Assembly: GCF_023746615.1 (NCBI RefSeq)
Contig: NZ_CP082275.1
Span: 1,178,001-1,242,000 of the forward strand
Direction: 5' to 3'
From: Grimontia kaedaensis
GTDB taxonomy: Bacteria > Pseudomonadota > Gammaproteobacteria > Enterobacterales > Vibrionaceae
DNA: 64,000 nucleotides
Part shown: positions 44,788-54,189 of the stretch, one piece after another
Layout: each line of letters starts with the position of its first letter
Numbering within the stretch: the stretch's first letter is position 1
The notes under the pieces: generated by a model
Told to the model about the DNA's origin: nothing
The model's input: only the letters and a program-made list of their open reading frames with translations
Databases searched by the model: none
Position numbers and translations under genes: made by a program

Positions 44788-45708
44788 TTAAGCAAAAGCA
44801 TCTTGAAGTGGTGGTACAACCTGCTTCTTGCGGCTTAAAACGCCATCCAGCCATACACGGCCATTTTCGGTCTCTTTGCCATATGCTCGCTCAACAACAG
44901 AAACGTCGTCTGAAACAACTAGTAGTTCAGAGCCTTCTTTCATGATGTCAGTCAGCAATAACATAACCGTGTGACGCTCGCCTTCTGCTTTCAGAGCAGC
45001 AATGTCCGCTTCCAATTCTGCTTTGATCTCATCAAAAACTGACAGATCAACAACTTCCAGCTGGCCGATACCAACAAGGTTACCGTTCATGTTGAAGTCT
45101 TTATAATCACGCATAACGAGATCACGAATCGGAGTACCTGCTACGGCAGATTTCACGTTGAACATTTCCAAGCCCATTGCTTGGTAATCTTCAATACCCG
45201 CAATCTTCGCCAGATCTTCAACGCAACGAATGTCTGCTGTGGTGCAAGTTGGTGATTTGAAGATAACGGTGTCGCTTAGAATCGCGCACATCATGATGCC
45301 TGCGATCTCTTTTGGAATTTCTACGCCGTGGAAGTCGTACATCATTTTGATGACGGTGTTTGAACAACCAACAGGACGGATCCAGCACTCCAGTGGGGTA
45401 GATGTAGTCAGATCACCCAGTTTGTGGTGGTCAACAATACCAACAATAGTCGCTTCTGCGATGTCGTCAGGTGCTTGAGTCAGTTCAGAGTGGTCAACGA
45501 TGTAGACTTCTTCGCCTGCGTAGCTCAGTTTCAGCTCAGGAGCTTCGAAACCAAAGCGCTCCAGAATGAACGCAGTCTCAGGAGAAGGCTCCCCAAGACG
45601 TGCCGCTACTGCTGGCTCACCGATTTGGTTTTTCAGGTACGCAAGTGCAATTGCACCGCAGATTGAATCAGAATCAGGGATCTTATGACCCACAACATAC
45701 ATTGGCAT
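44788..45708 (-). CDS. ppaC: Manganese-dependent inorganic pyrophosphatase (family II)
   Basis: A 306-residue DHH-family enzyme. Metal-binding motifs are GHKIPDSDSICGAIAL (about residues 7-22), VDHSELTQAP and the DHH box GIVDHHKLGDL. The C-terminal DHHA2 domain includes the SRKKQVVPPL substrate-binding motif. It hydrolyses pyrophosphate to drive biosynthesis. Family II enzymes occur in vibrios alongside or in place of the family I enzyme. It is transcribed alone. Confidence 0.95.
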   Translation of the reverse strand: MPMYVVGHKIPDSDSICGAIALAYLKNQIGEPAVAARLGEPSPETAFILERFGFEAPELKLSYAGEEVYIVDHSELTQAPDDIAEATIVGIVDHHKLGDLTTSTPLECWIRPVGCSNTVIKMMYDFHGVEIPKEIAGIMMCAILSDTVIFKSPTCTTADIRCVEDLAKIAGIEDYQAMGLEMFNVKSAVAGTPIRDLVMRDYKDFNMNGNLVGIGQLEVVDLSVFDEIKAELEADIAALKAEGERHTVMLLLTDIMKEGSELLVVSDDVSVVERAYGKETENGRVWLDGVLSRKKQVVPPLQDAFA

Positions 45709-45859
45709 ATTTGGCTCTCGTCATGCTCACATTTGAATTTTGGCGCATTTTACCAGAGTGACCCTAAATGTACATTCATCCATAGCATGAGGATGTAACA
45801 AACGCCCAACATGCGTTGAGCATTAAATTTAAAGCGAAAGGTGATGAAATTTGCAGTGT

Positions 45860-46348
45860 TCAAAGAGGTAAGATGACACCAACATTGAGCTGAGGAGATA
45901 AGCCGCTTGGTAGGAGGGTCTCTTGATGTCTGAAGTACCCCATCTCTAATCCGTATCTCACTTTGATAGGCAGGTTGTAATCAAACACCAGCGCGGCGCC
46001 CAGGCTTGGCCCATAAGCTTTGAGATCTTCCCGGTCGCGGCTGTAATAGTTTCTGGTACCGTGATATTCAGCAATACCAGCTTCGAGTTGAACCGAATAA
46101 GCTTGGTGTTTTTTTTCTAAGTACTGAACGCCAACGCGGTAGTGTTTGACTGACTCTTTATCAGAGAACCAGTAGGAATCGGCAATCCCGAAGCTGCCAT
46201 AAACGGCTTCAAAGCCCATCACATCGTTAACGCCAAGTTGGGCACCCAAGCCCCACTGCATTCCGATTTTCAGGTCTGGAGAAAAGTGAATATCCGCGAT
46301 GGCGAATGAGCTAGTTAAAAGTGTGGCGGCGCAAAGGAGTCGTTTCAT
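45860..46348 (-). CDS. Exported protein, small outer-membrane beta-barrel-like
   Basis: A 162-residue protein with a signal peptide ending near FAIA (about residue 18). Alternating hydrophobic/polar strands follow (HYRVGVQYLEKK, YSVQLEAGIAEYHG, IKVRYGLEMGYF, LSPQLNVGVILPL). The pattern and aromatic girdle residues suggest an eight-stranded barrel-type surface protein. No named family is recognised. It is alone between a LysR gene and ppaC. Confidence 0.65.
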   Translation of the reverse strand: MKRLLCAATLLTSSFAIADIHFSPDLKIGMQWGLGAQLGVNDVMGFEAVYGSFGIADSYWFSDKESVKHYRVGVQYLEKKHQAYSVQLEAGIAEYHGTRNYYSRDREDLKAYGPSLGAALVFDYNLPIKVRYGLEMGYFRHQETLLPSGLSPQLNVGVILPL

Positions 46349-46476
46349 GATTGCTCTCTTAAAAAAGGGAGCATCCTTGCTAATTACGTGAGCCTGTCCT
46401 TAAGTGGCAAGGCCATGATAGAAAATCATCGTCATAAATCGTAATTAGCAATGGTTATATCGCTGATAAGCAAAGA

Positions 46477-47403
46477 TTATTGGATGGCTTGCTCAAGCTC
46501 GTTTTTCAAGAGTTCGTTTAGCCATTGAGTGAGCGGATCATTGCTGTTTCGTTGATGGTAGTGACATTTTAACGAGTACTTCAATTCAATGTCCTTTGAA
46601 TCAATATCTATTCTACGGAGGGAGGGATAGTCATTGAAAGGAAAAAGATTGCTGGCGGCAAAGAACATATCTGTTTTCTTTAGAACATCGACAATCGCCA
46701 TGGGGAAAGCCGAGCGGAAGCCCACTTTATAGGGTAGCGACAAAGCTTGTAGCTTTTTGGCTGCCAACGGCAGGTCTTCACTCCAACCCGGTATGAAAAG
46801 AGATGCCAGTTCGTATTTGGAAAACTCTTCCGGCGTCGCCATAGAGGATTGAATGGGGTGCTCCCGCCTTACTGCGCAGCATCCTGTGAGCGTAACCAAC
46901 TCATGTTCACGAATGTGCTTTGGCTTGTTGCTATAACTGTAGGAAATCCCCATTAACAACTGACCGCTTTCGATCTCAGCAAATGTAGAAGGGGACCAGT
47001 TAACAACTTCTACCTCCAAAAGCGGTGCCTTTTCCTTCAAGTCCAAAATAAAAGTGCCGGACAAGCTGATCATCACTTGGGGTGCAAAGGCAATGCGGAT
47101 TTTTTTATTTTGAGTGAGAGGGTCGAAATCTTCTAACTCATTTAAAGAAGACTGAAGGTCGTTTAGCGATGGCGTTATCTTCGCAGCAATTTGCTCGGCT
47201 TTTGGGGTTGGTTTTAATCCTTCAGGCACTTTGATAAACAGTTCATCGTTGAAGAAGTGACGGAGTTTTTTGAGATTTTGGCTGACAGCAGGTTGCGTCA
47301 CGAACAAACGTTCGGCGGCTTTTCTCGTATTTTTTTCCTGAAACAGTACCAGAAAGATGCGGAGCAGATTGAGGTCGATTGTATTGAAAATATCTTTAGA
47401 CAT
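46477..47403 (-). CDS. LysR-family transcriptional regulator
   Basis: A 308-residue regulator. The N-terminal helix-turn-helix (NTRKAAERLFVTQPAVSQNLKKLRHFFNDELF, about residues 24-55) is followed by a substrate-binding-like domain. The layout resembles the LeuO/NodD-like branch (IDLNLLRIFLVLFQEKNTRKAAERL). No obvious divergent target exists, because the neighbour at 47819 is on the same strand, so its regulon cannot be guessed. Confidence 0.88.
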   Translation of the reverse strand: MSKDIFNTIDLNLLRIFLVLFQEKNTRKAAERLFVTQPAVSQNLKKLRHFFNDELFIKVPEGLKPTPKAEQIAAKITPSLNDLQSSLNELEDFDPLTQNKKIRIAFAPQVMISLSGTFILDLKEKAPLLEVEVVNWSPSTFAEIESGQLLMGISYSYSNKPKHIREHELVTLTGCCAVRREHPIQSSMATPEEFSKYELASLFIPGWSEDLPLAAKKLQALSLPYKVGFRSAFPMAIVDVLKKTDMFFAASNLFPFNDYPSLRRIDIDSKDIELKYSLKCHYHQRNSNDPLTQWLNELLKNELEQAIQ

Positions 47404-47463
47404 CGGGAGTTAAGCCATCTCGAAACCAGTAGACATTATGTAGGAACAATGGTGACTTTAAAA

Positions 47464-47489
47464 AGAAAAAACGCTGCCGGAGCAGCGTT
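47464..47489 (-). terminator. Terminator after the gene at 47517
   Basis: AACGCTGC / GCAGCGTT stem with a 4-nt loop and a run of T on the minus strand. Confidence 0.78.
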
Positions 47490-47516
47490 AAAAGGCATTG
47501 TTGCGCTATGAGTTTG

Positions 47517-47819
47517 TTATAAGTCTCTCATTAGTATTTCAAGCTCTTCCGTGGCTTCTTCAATGAGATTTTCCAGTTCCTTGGCATCATCATTTGCAAG
47601 AGGTAATTGCCAATGTACTGGTTTGCCATTTGACGTATGTTTACCTACCAGCTTCGTTACTCTGCCGCTGCGTTCGAAACGCAAATGTTCGAACTCTGCA
47701 GCATGGCATTGTCTTTTCTCTACAATCTCAACTTCGATCAGGCCAGTAGGATTCACCTGAACGTGAGCGTGTAGTTGCTTGGTATCTTTGAGCAAATAAT
47801 TTCTGTGTCGAGCCAACAT
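47517..47819 (-). CDS. Conserved-looking hypothetical protein (100 aa)
   Basis: Starting at the ATG at 47819, with TAAGGGGTGG directly upstream, gives 100 residues. A longer frame from 47921 lacks a ribosome site. The protein is soluble, basic in the first half (HRNYLLKDTKQLHAHVQVNPTGLIEVEIVEKRQCHAAEFEHLRF). It has an acidic C-terminal helix (DDAKELENLIEEATEELEILM). No family is recognised; the own terminator and codon usage support a real gene. Confidence 0.6.
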   Translation of the reverse strand: MLARHRNYLLKDTKQLHAHVQVNPTGLIEVEIVEKRQCHAAEFEHLRFERSGRVTKLVGKHTSNGKPVHWQLPLANDDAKELENLIEEATEELEILMRDL

Positions 47820-48003
47820 AGACCACCCCTTAGCTGCGTCCCCATTCCGCACTTCAAGTGTAGACAACTGGATGTATATAGATCGCGGAAAAGTGCGTAA
47901 AAATGCACAAACATTGATCAAGATATTGATGCGTAAACGGATATTTTTTTCGCGTATTTAATACGGTAATTTTGAAGGAGTTCGAGGAGATTTATGTGTT
48001 AAA

Positions 48004-48030
48004 AAGAAAAACCCGAGCGGGGCTCGGGTT
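48004..48030 (-). terminator. Terminator after the MarR-family gene
   Basis: AACCCGAGC / GCTCGGGTT stem with a T-run on the minus strand, 10 bp past the stop. Confidence 0.8.
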
Positions 48031-48039
48031 CTACGGAAA

Positions 48040-48507
48040 TCATAATGCTTGGGCAATCTTTTCCAGTGCATTATGGAGTGAAGACATTTCTTCGCCTGAG
48101 AGTAGTGAAGACAGAAGCAACTTATTATTTGATTCTGCTTGAGACATCATGTCTGCCATCATTTGTCCTTTTTCTGATAAAGTCAGAATCTTAGAACGGC
48201 GATCATGAATGTCGTCACGACGGTCAATGTAACCCTCTAAAACCAGGCCTTGCACAACACGGCTGACTTTTGATTTCTCACTAGCCAGATAAGGTAAACC
48301 CATTAGGTCACCTTGACGCAATTCGCCTTTATCTGCCACAGCTGCGATAGCAATTGCCTGTTCAGAACTTAATGTTACTCCTTGTTGTTTCAACCAATCG
48401 TGATGGCGCTTGGCTGATTTGAGAGCAACGAGTCGGCATAAAAAACTCAGTTCCGATTGAATATACACGATTATCACTAGTTTATTGGTGTTATAAGTGG
48501 CGCGCAT
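48040..48507 (-). CDS. MarR-family transcriptional regulator
   Basis: A 155-residue winged-helix protein. It has QAIAIAAVADKGELRQGDLMGLPYLASEKSKVSRVVQGLVLEGYIDRRDDIHDRRSKILTLSEKG, covering the recognition helix and the DxRxxR wing (DIHDRRSKI) typical of MarR. The first 15 residues are poorly conserved, so the true start may lie slightly downstream. It is an isolated gene, and its target and ligand are unknown. Confidence 0.82.
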   Translation of the reverse strand: MRATYNTNKLVIIVYIQSELSFLCRLVALKSAKRHHDWLKQQGVTLSSEQAIAIAAVADKGELRQGDLMGLPYLASEKSKVSRVVQGLVLEGYIDRRDDIHDRRSKILTLSEKGQMMADMMSQAESNNKLLLSSLLSGEEMSSLHNALEKIAQAL

Positions 48508-48930
48508 ATTACATCTGGAATTGAAATAAAGTCTATTCTCTTAGGCGGTTGCGGCATGAGAATATATTGAAGTGAATTTATTTTTTTTGTAAAAATAACA
48601 TAATGAAAAATAAGAAGTTATAACCAGCCTATAAATCGACTTGTAGCAAATGTGATACTTGTCACTCACACGGCTGGTTTTATTTTGAGCGATCAGGTTA
48701 ATTGGTAAACAAAAAGTGGGCTTTAGAAGCTTATATTTGATGCTCTACGATTTTGTAAAACTTTATGAATTGATATAAAGCTCCATCTTTTGAATACTTT
48801 TAACGCGAGTAGCAGTGGTAAGTATCTGGATAGCTCATATCCCTTTCAAAGAGATAGATATCCGTTTTTGCTGAGTAAGAAGATAGCTCCTCCCTTTTGA
48901 TGACCAAGCCTTCATCAAAAGTGAGATATA
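48508..48930. promoter_or_regulatory. Gene-free region with a CRP-like site
   Basis: About 420 AT-rich bp without a gene. TGTGATACTTGTCACT at 48651-48666 matches the CRP pattern TGTGA-N6-TCACA at 9 of 10 positions. It lies inside a larger inverted repeat (AACCAGCC 48622-48629 / GGCTGGTT 48672-48679) ending in TTTATTTT. It is about 145 bp upstream of the MarR gene, which is the only gene it could regulate nearby. Confidence 0.45.
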
Positions 48931-50391
48931 CTACAAAAGCGGGCTGAACATATAAAAGAACTGCTCAATAGGGCGATTAAATACAGAGCGTCGAGACCAC
49001 TTCGTTTTATCAACCAATGAAGAGTCTGCCATGTAGGCGTTTTGAAGAGAAACCAAGTCAGCGCAAAACTCAGGGTCGTCGACACAGAGTGTCAATTCAA
49101 AGTTGAGCCAAAGGCTTCGCATGTCCAAATTGACGGTACCAATCAGGCAGAATTTATCATCCACCATTACTGACTTTGTATGCAGTAATCCACCATTGAA
49201 ACGATAGATATTAATACCCGCTCTCAGTAGTTCATTGAAGAAAGAACGGCTGGCCCATTCCACCATCAGACTGTCGTTTTTGGCCGGAATAATAATATTT
49301 ACTGTCACGCCACGCTGAGCGGTGGTTTGCAGAGCACTAAGCAAACTTTCGCTTGGCACTAGGTAAGGGGTAGTGATTGTCAGACTCTTTTTCGCTTGAT
49401 GAATCGCTAGCATCAGTACCTGTTGAATGATGCCATCCGGCATACCGGGACCTGAAGGCGCGACCTGAACCGAGTGGTTTGCATGTCGATGTTCCTCAAT
49501 TAAGCTGCATTGAGGTAAATCGGGTAGGTAGCGAAGGCCGGTTTCCACTTCCCAATCCCAGGCAAAGATACTGTTGAGAATGGGCACAGATGGGCCTTCG
49601 GCTTTGACCATAATGTCGACCCATTGGCCTACGCCTGCATTTTGTTTGAAGAAACGAGGGTCGACCAAGTTCATCGAGCCCGTGTAGCCAATCTTGTTGT
49701 CGATAATGACGATTTTACGGTGCTGACGGATATCTAGTCTGCGAAGGAACATTCGCGCTGGACTAACGGCAAGTGCTTCAATTACTTCAACCCCGGCTTT
49801 ACGCATCGCATCAGGCCAATGGCTTCTGAAAAAGGTTTTGCTCCCGGCTGAATCAAGCAAAATGCGGACGGTTACACCCCGTTTAGCGGCATCACAGACT
49901 GCTTTGGCAACGTCATCAGCATGACCTCCAGGGTGCCAGATATAAAACACCATATTGATGGATTGTTCTGCTTCTTTAATGTCTTGGGCAATGTTACGGA
50001 GAATGTCTGCCGTTTCGTTGAATAACGTGAGTTGATTACCCGCCAATGCCGGAATCCCTGCCCGTCGTAAACACAAGTCATGGACAGGACGAGCCAGGAA
50101 GCTCAAGTGTTGAGGACGATGCGCTTCACATTCGTTAATGGTTTCGAGCCATTTACCATAAGGTGCAAACATCGCTCTCGCGCGATCGGCGCGTTTTCGG
50201 CCAAGGTTAAGCTCGCCAAAGAGGAGATAAAGAATCACGCCGACAATCGGAATGATGTAGATGATCATCAGCCAGGCAATGGAAACACCAAGGGCTCGAC
50301 GTTTTAGCACAACACGAATGGTCACACCGGCGATCAGCAGCCAATAAAAGAAGACGCTTGCCCATACCAAAAACTGATAAATCTTTTCCAT
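48931..50391 (-). CDS. cls: Cardiolipin synthase
   Basis: A 486-residue membrane-bound phospholipase D superfamily enzyme. Two N-terminal membrane helices (about 5-58) precede two HKD motifs: H224-x-K226-x4-D231 (HRKIVIIDNKIGYTGSMN) and H404-x-K406-x4-D411 (HTKSVMVDDKFCLIGTVN). Length and architecture match ClsA, which condenses two phosphatidylglycerols into cardiolipin. It is transcribed alone. The C-terminal RPIEQFFYMFSPLL is typical. Confidence 0.94.
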   Translation of the reverse strand: MEKIYQFLVWASVFFYWLLIAGVTIRVVLKRRALGVSIAWLMIIYIIPIVGVILYLLFGELNLGRKRADRARAMFAPYGKWLETINECEAHRPQHLSFLARPVHDLCLRRAGIPALAGNQLTLFNETADILRNIAQDIKEAEQSINMVFYIWHPGGHADDVAKAVCDAAKRGVTVRILLDSAGSKTFFRSHWPDAMRKAGVEVIEALAVSPARMFLRRLDIRQHRKIVIIDNKIGYTGSMNLVDPRFFKQNAGVGQWVDIMVKAEGPSVPILNSIFAWDWEVETGLRYLPDLPQCSLIEEHRHANHSVQVAPSGPGMPDGIIQQVLMLAIHQAKKSLTITTPYLVPSESLLSALQTTAQRGVTVNIIIPAKNDSLMVEWASRSFFNELLRAGINIYRFNGGLLHTKSVMVDDKFCLIGTVNLDMRSLWLNFELTLCVDDPEFCADLVSLQNAYMADSSLVDKTKWSRRSVFNRPIEQFFYMFSPLL

Positions 50392-50830
50392 TTCAATCCA
50401 CTTAGCTCAAATCAATCCTCAATATAGAGTGATCAAGAACAGTATGCACTGTATTTAGCGTTGCATATTCCCAATCGCGAGGCACAAGAGAAGTATTTCG
50501 CTGGCTGATTAGACGAATGTTAAAAAGTGTTTGTCACTAAGTGTTTATAAAGTAATCAAATCGGTGAGATAAATGGGGAAATATGTTGTCTGATCGAAAA
50601 ATATAGCGCGATCGCTTCAAATTTTATTCTCAAACTGGTTTACTTGCCATGCCTGTTCTTCAAACAGCACATTTGTGTTCTGTAAGCTTTTATTTACAGC
50701 CTGGCGAGAGCTGCCACGGGAAGGTATCAGCAAGCTGGGAAAGGAGTTACCCATTCAACTCTCGCTAAAAGCAGCGCCTTGGGGCGATTTGGGTATAACA
50801 ACATTAAAAATAACTTTTTAGAGAGTAATT
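50392..50830 (+). promoter_or_regulatory. Long structured leader upstream of the sodium-dependent transporter
   Basis: About 440 bp without a gene. The last 150 bp contain several hairpins: CTGTAA / TTTACAG (50680-50699), a long-range stem GCGAGAG (50704-50710) with CTCTCGC (50759-50765) enclosing CAGC-AA-GCTG, and CGCC / GGCG (50774-50787). The ribosome site AGAG lies at 50821. This could be a regulatory leader, but it matches no riboswitch class I know. Confidence 0.4.
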
Positions 50831-52177
50831 ATGGCAAGCGGTAGTAGAGCCCAATTTTCTTCCCGTCTCGGATTTATTCTCGCTGCAGCTGGTTCTGCAG
50901 TGGGGCTAGGTAATATCTGGGGTTTCCCAACACAGGCAGCCAGCAACGGTGGCGCTGTCTTTTTACTGATTTACCTCGCGATGGTATTTATTCTGGCTTA
51001 CCCACTGCTGGTGGCTGAATTGACCATCGGCCGTTACGGTGCATCCAACCCTATTCGTTCCCTGATTTCCGTTGCACCAAAACAAAAAGCACTTGGTTCT
51101 GTAGTGGGTATCACCGGTATGTTGGGCGTGAGTGGCATTCTTAGCTTCTATGCCATCGTCGCTGGCTGGTTCTTTGGATTTTTGGTGGGCCCGTTGCTGA
51201 GCGCAGTGGGAATGGATGCGGCAGCGGCCTGGCTGGAAGGCTTCAGTATTGAACGTAATCTCGTTCTGATGGCACTGTTCATGTTGCTGACGATTCTGGT
51301 TGTGCGCAACGGTGTGGCTGATGGTATTGAGAAATGGTCAAGCCGTTTGATGCCAGTGTTGTTTGTGCTGTTTATCTTGATGGTGATTTACACCCTTTTC
51401 CAACCAGGTGCTGTTGATGGCTTGAAGATGTATCTGGTTCCGGATACCTCGCACTTCTCTCCTGATCTGATGGTCAGTGCAATGGGTCAGGCGTTCTTCT
51501 CTCTGTCTATCGGCGTGTGCGCCATGATGGTCTACGGCTCTTACCTTCGCAAAGATGCAGATCTGCCTAAAACTGCAGCGCAGGTTGCTTTGCTAGATAC
51601 CGGTGTTGCTTTTGTTGCGGGCCTTCTGATTCTCCCGGCAATGTTTGCGGCTCAACACAACGGCGTGCAGATCTACAACGAAGCGGGTGGCCTCTTGGAT
51701 GGTGATACATTGGTATTCAGTGTGTTGCCAGCGATGTTTGACACCATGGGCAGCGCGGGTCTGATTGTTGGTGTGGCCTTCTTTGCACTGATGGTCATCG
51801 CAGCACTGACATCATCGATTTCTATGCTTGAAGTGCCAGTGTCTTGTGCCTCTGAAGAACTGAACAAAGACCGTAAGACAGTCGTGTGGTGGATTGGTGG
51901 TGCAATTGCTCTGTTCTCTACCGTTATTATCTTCAACTTTGGTTCACTGTTTGGTCTGGTGATCAGCATTACCACAGAGTACATGCAGCCAATTCTGGGG
52001 CTTATCATGGCGCTGATTGCGGGTTGGATTTGGAAGCGTAATCAGGTATTGGAAGAGTTGCGTCAAGGTAACCCAGAAATTTCGGAGAGTCTCTTCTGGA
52101 AAGTATGGCCAACCTACGTTCGTGCTGTGTGCCCAATCCTTATGGCGTTGGTTTTCCTATGGCCCTTGATTAAGTAA
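50831..52177 (+). CDS. Sodium-dependent transporter, SNF/NSS family
   Basis: The protein has 448 residues with about 11-12 membrane helices. The first helix carries the family signature GSAVGLGNIWGFP, which lines the Na and substrate sites. FSLSIGVCAMMVYGSYL and ALTSSISMLEVPVSCASEE are later signatures. NSS proteins import amino acids or related amines with sodium. The exact substrate is not apparent. It is followed by a strong terminator and preceded by a structured leader. Confidence 0.9.
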   Translation: MASGSRAQFSSRLGFILAAAGSAVGLGNIWGFPTQAASNGGAVFLLIYLAMVFILAYPLLVAELTIGRYGASNPIRSLISVAPKQKALGSVVGITGMLGVSGILSFYAIVAGWFFGFLVGPLLSAVGMDAAAAWLEGFSIERNLVLMALFMLLTILVVRNGVADGIEKWSSRLMPVLFVLFILMVIYTLFQPGAVDGLKMYLVPDTSHFSPDLMVSAMGQAFFSLSIGVCAMMVYGSYLRKDADLPKTAAQVALLDTGVAFVAGLLILPAMFAAQHNGVQIYNEAGGLLDGDTLVFSVLPAMFDTMGSAGLIVGVAFFALMVIAALTSSISMLEVPVSCASEELNKDRKTVVWWIGGAIALFSTVIIFNFGSLFGLVISITTEYMQPILGLIMALIAGWIWKRNQVLEELRQGNPEISESLFWKVWPTYVRAVCPILMALVFLWPLIK

Positions 52178-52205
52178 TCCTCATCAAGAAAAAACTCAAC
52201 CTCGT

Positions 52206-52237
52206 ATCCCCGGTAAATACCGGGGATTTTCTTTTCT
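52206..52237 (+). terminator. Terminator after the NSS transporter
   Basis: ATCCCCGGTA / TACCGGGGAT stem with a two-base loop and TTTTCTTTTCT. Confidence 0.85.
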
Positions 52238-52305
52238 GATTAGAGAAATTTGGGGCGATTGGGTTTACACTCTGCGCTTATTTTTCTGCAGCGACAGGTT
52301 TACCC

Positions 52306-52977
52306 ATGTTCAGTCTGGTTTTTCAGAATGATGACTTTCTGGTCATCGATAAACATCCTGGCATTAGCGTTCACAAAGACGATAATGATCAGCCTCTTTT
52401 GAGTGAAGTGGCGAAGCAAACGGGCGACGAAAAGCTCTACCTGATCCATCGACTGGACAAAATGACTTCTGGCTTGCTGCTATTAGGACGTCATCAAAAA
52501 GCGGCATCTGAGCTTTCTTCAATGTTTGCTGATAAAACGGTGCAGAAGTTTTATCTGGCTGTGTCTGCAAAGAAGCCGAATAAAAAGCAGGGAACCATTA
52601 TTGGTGATATGACCAAAAGTCGACGCTCAATGTGGAAGCTTCTGCCAACCAAAACCAATCCTGCTATTACCCAGTTCTTTTCCACGTCTGGTGGTGAAGG
52701 TAAACGCTTATTTCTCTGCAAGCCTTACACGGGTAAAACACATCAAATCCGCGTAGCGCTGAAAAGTGTTGGATCATCAATTCTGGGTGATGAAACCTAT
52801 AGCGGGGCGGGGGCAGACAGGGGGTATCTTCATGCTTTCGCGCTTAGGTTCAATCACGGTGGCGAGGCATTTTCATTCCAACAAATGCCAAGCATTGGCA
52901 ACGAATGGCCTGAACTGCCAGAAGAATGGCAAACACCGGAAACGTTAAACTGGCCCAAGCTGCCGCACCAAAAATAG
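52306..52977 (+). CDS. RluA-family pseudouridine synthase (TIGR01621-type)
   Basis: A 223-residue RNA pseudouridine synthase without an S4 domain. It has the catalytic HRLDKMTSGLLLLGR motif (Asp in RLD) and the C-terminal THQIRVALKSVGSSILGDETYSG. The short single-domain form is common in vibrios. Its RNA target is not known to me. It is 29 bp ahead of a small gene and the methyltransferase, suggesting an RNA-modification transcription unit. Confidence 0.87.
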   Translation: MFSLVFQNDDFLVIDKHPGISVHKDDNDQPLLSEVAKQTGDEKLYLIHRLDKMTSGLLLLGRHQKAASELSSMFADKTVQKFYLAVSAKKPNKKQGTIIGDMTKSRRSMWKLLPTKTNPAITQFFSTSGGEGKRLFLCKPYTGKTHQIRVALKSVGSSILGDETYSGAGADRGYLHAFALRFNHGGEAFSFQQMPSIGNEWPELPEEWQTPETLNWPKLPHQK

Positions 52978-53006
52978 CAATTTAGTACTCCAAGGATGGA
53001 AGTAGT

Positions 53007-53228
53007 ATGGAGTCGAGCATGGCACTGAAACAAAAGAAAACGAGTACGTTGAGAAAATCAGGTTCTTCCAGTCGTTACTGGAATCTGGCTAATTTTCGCC
53101 GTCAATTGAGAAAGAAACAGTCGCGCGGATGCAACCGCCGTAATTGTGAGTTCTATAACCTGCAACTGAGCAGCCAGATAGTAGAGCAAAATGTATTCGC
53201 TGATGCTGCAAAGGAAACAAATCAATGA
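53007..53228 (+). CDS. Small basic protein (73 aa), unrecognised
   Basis: A 73-residue frame, Arg/Lys/Ser-rich at the start (KQKKTSTLRKSGSSSRYWNLANFRRQLRKKQSRG), with two Cys (CNRRNC) in a short central segment. AAGGATGG precedes the ATG, and a second ATG at 53019 is an alternative start. Its stop overlaps the methyltransferase start (ATGATG), which suggests coupled translation. No family is recognised; nucleic-acid binding would suit the charge but is a guess. Confidence 0.5.
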   Translation: MESSMALKQKKTSTLRKSGSSSRYWNLANFRRQLRKKQSRGCNRRNCEFYNLQLSSQIVEQNVFADAAKETNQ

Positions 53229-54172
53229 TGACAGCCGCTGCACTGCCTACGTTTTTTGAAGTACTTAGCGCTCGCCTTGCTGAGTGTAACCAAGAGGTAC
53301 GCCGTGTTTTTCATGGACGCGGGCGTTGCTACGAAGGTTTAGAGCAGCTAACCGCAGACTGGCTTGGGAATGGCGTGCTGCAGATTGCGATATTCAAAGA
53401 ATCAGAAAGTGAATTCTATGTAGCGTTGAAAGAAGGCATAAGCGCTTTGGTAGCAAGCGATGTTTGGACGAAATGCCAAGGCACGACGGTCATTCTTCAG
53501 CATCGTGACCGTGAAGGCTCAGAAACCGAAACGCTTGTCGGAGAAATGCCAAATCAGATTGAAGTGGTTGAGAATGGGCTTAACTACAAGCTGGACTTGG
53601 GTAAGCGCCAGAATAACGGTCTGTTTCTGGATATGCGCCTTGGCCGTCAATGGGTTCAAGAAAATGCAGCTGGCAAACGCGTATTGAACTTGTTTGCGTA
53701 CACTTGTGGCTTCTCTGTGGCTGCTATTGAAGGCGGGGCAGAAAAAGTGGTGAACCTGGATATGGCGAAATCTTCGCTCTCACGAGGTAGAGAAAATCAT
53801 CACCTGAATCAGCACGATTTGAGCAAGGTAAGTTTCCTTGGTCACGAGCTTTTCAAATCATGGGGCAAGGTGAAGAAGTTTGGTCCTTACGATCTGGTGA
53901 TAATTGACCCGCCTTCATTCCAGAAAGGCAGCTTTGTGCTGACCAAAGACTACGCAAAAATTCTGCGCCGTTTGCCCGAATTAGTTTCGGAAGGTGGTGA
54001 TGTGTTGGCTTGTGTTAACGCGCCAGACGTGAAACCTGATTTCCTGACAGAGCAAATGAAAGATCAGGCACCAGCGTTCAGCTACATCTCTCGACTCGAA
54101 AACCCACCGGAATTTGAAGATATTGATACTGACAGTGCGCTTAAAGTGATGCATTTTAAACATAAGGCTTAA
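53225..54172 (+). CDS. Class I SAM-dependent methyltransferase, RlmI/RlmK-like
   Basis: A 315-residue enzyme. Its motifs are NGLFLDMRLGRQWVQENAAGKRVLNLFAYTCGFSVAAIEGGA (SAM motif I), VVNLDMAKSSLSRGRENHHLN (motif II) and DLVIIDPPSFQKGSF (motif IV, DPPS). This is the layout of rRNA cytosine/guanine methyltransferases such as RlmI. It lacks a PUA domain at the N-terminus. The rRNA target is not known. It forms a unit with the small genes on both sides. Confidence 0.85.
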   Translation: MMTAAALPTFFEVLSARLAECNQEVRRVFHGRGRCYEGLEQLTADWLGNGVLQIAIFKESESEFYVALKEGISALVASDVWTKCQGTTVILQHRDREGSETETLVGEMPNQIEVVENGLNYKLDLGKRQNNGLFLDMRLGRQWVQENAAGKRVLNLFAYTCGFSVAAIEGGAEKVVNLDMAKSSLSRGRENHHLNQHDLSKVSFLGHELFKSWGKVKKFGPYDLVIIDPPSFQKGSFVLTKDYAKILRRLPELVSEGGDVLACVNAPDVKPDFLTEQMKDQAPAFSYISRLENPPEFEDIDTDSALKVMHFKHKA

Positions 54173-54189
54173 TTTAGGTTCGAAGCTTT

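Noticed and set aside
50704..50765. Glycine or cobalamin riboswitch
   Set aside because: The stem and a GGGAAGG stretch hinted at these, but the conserved core sequences of either class are not present.
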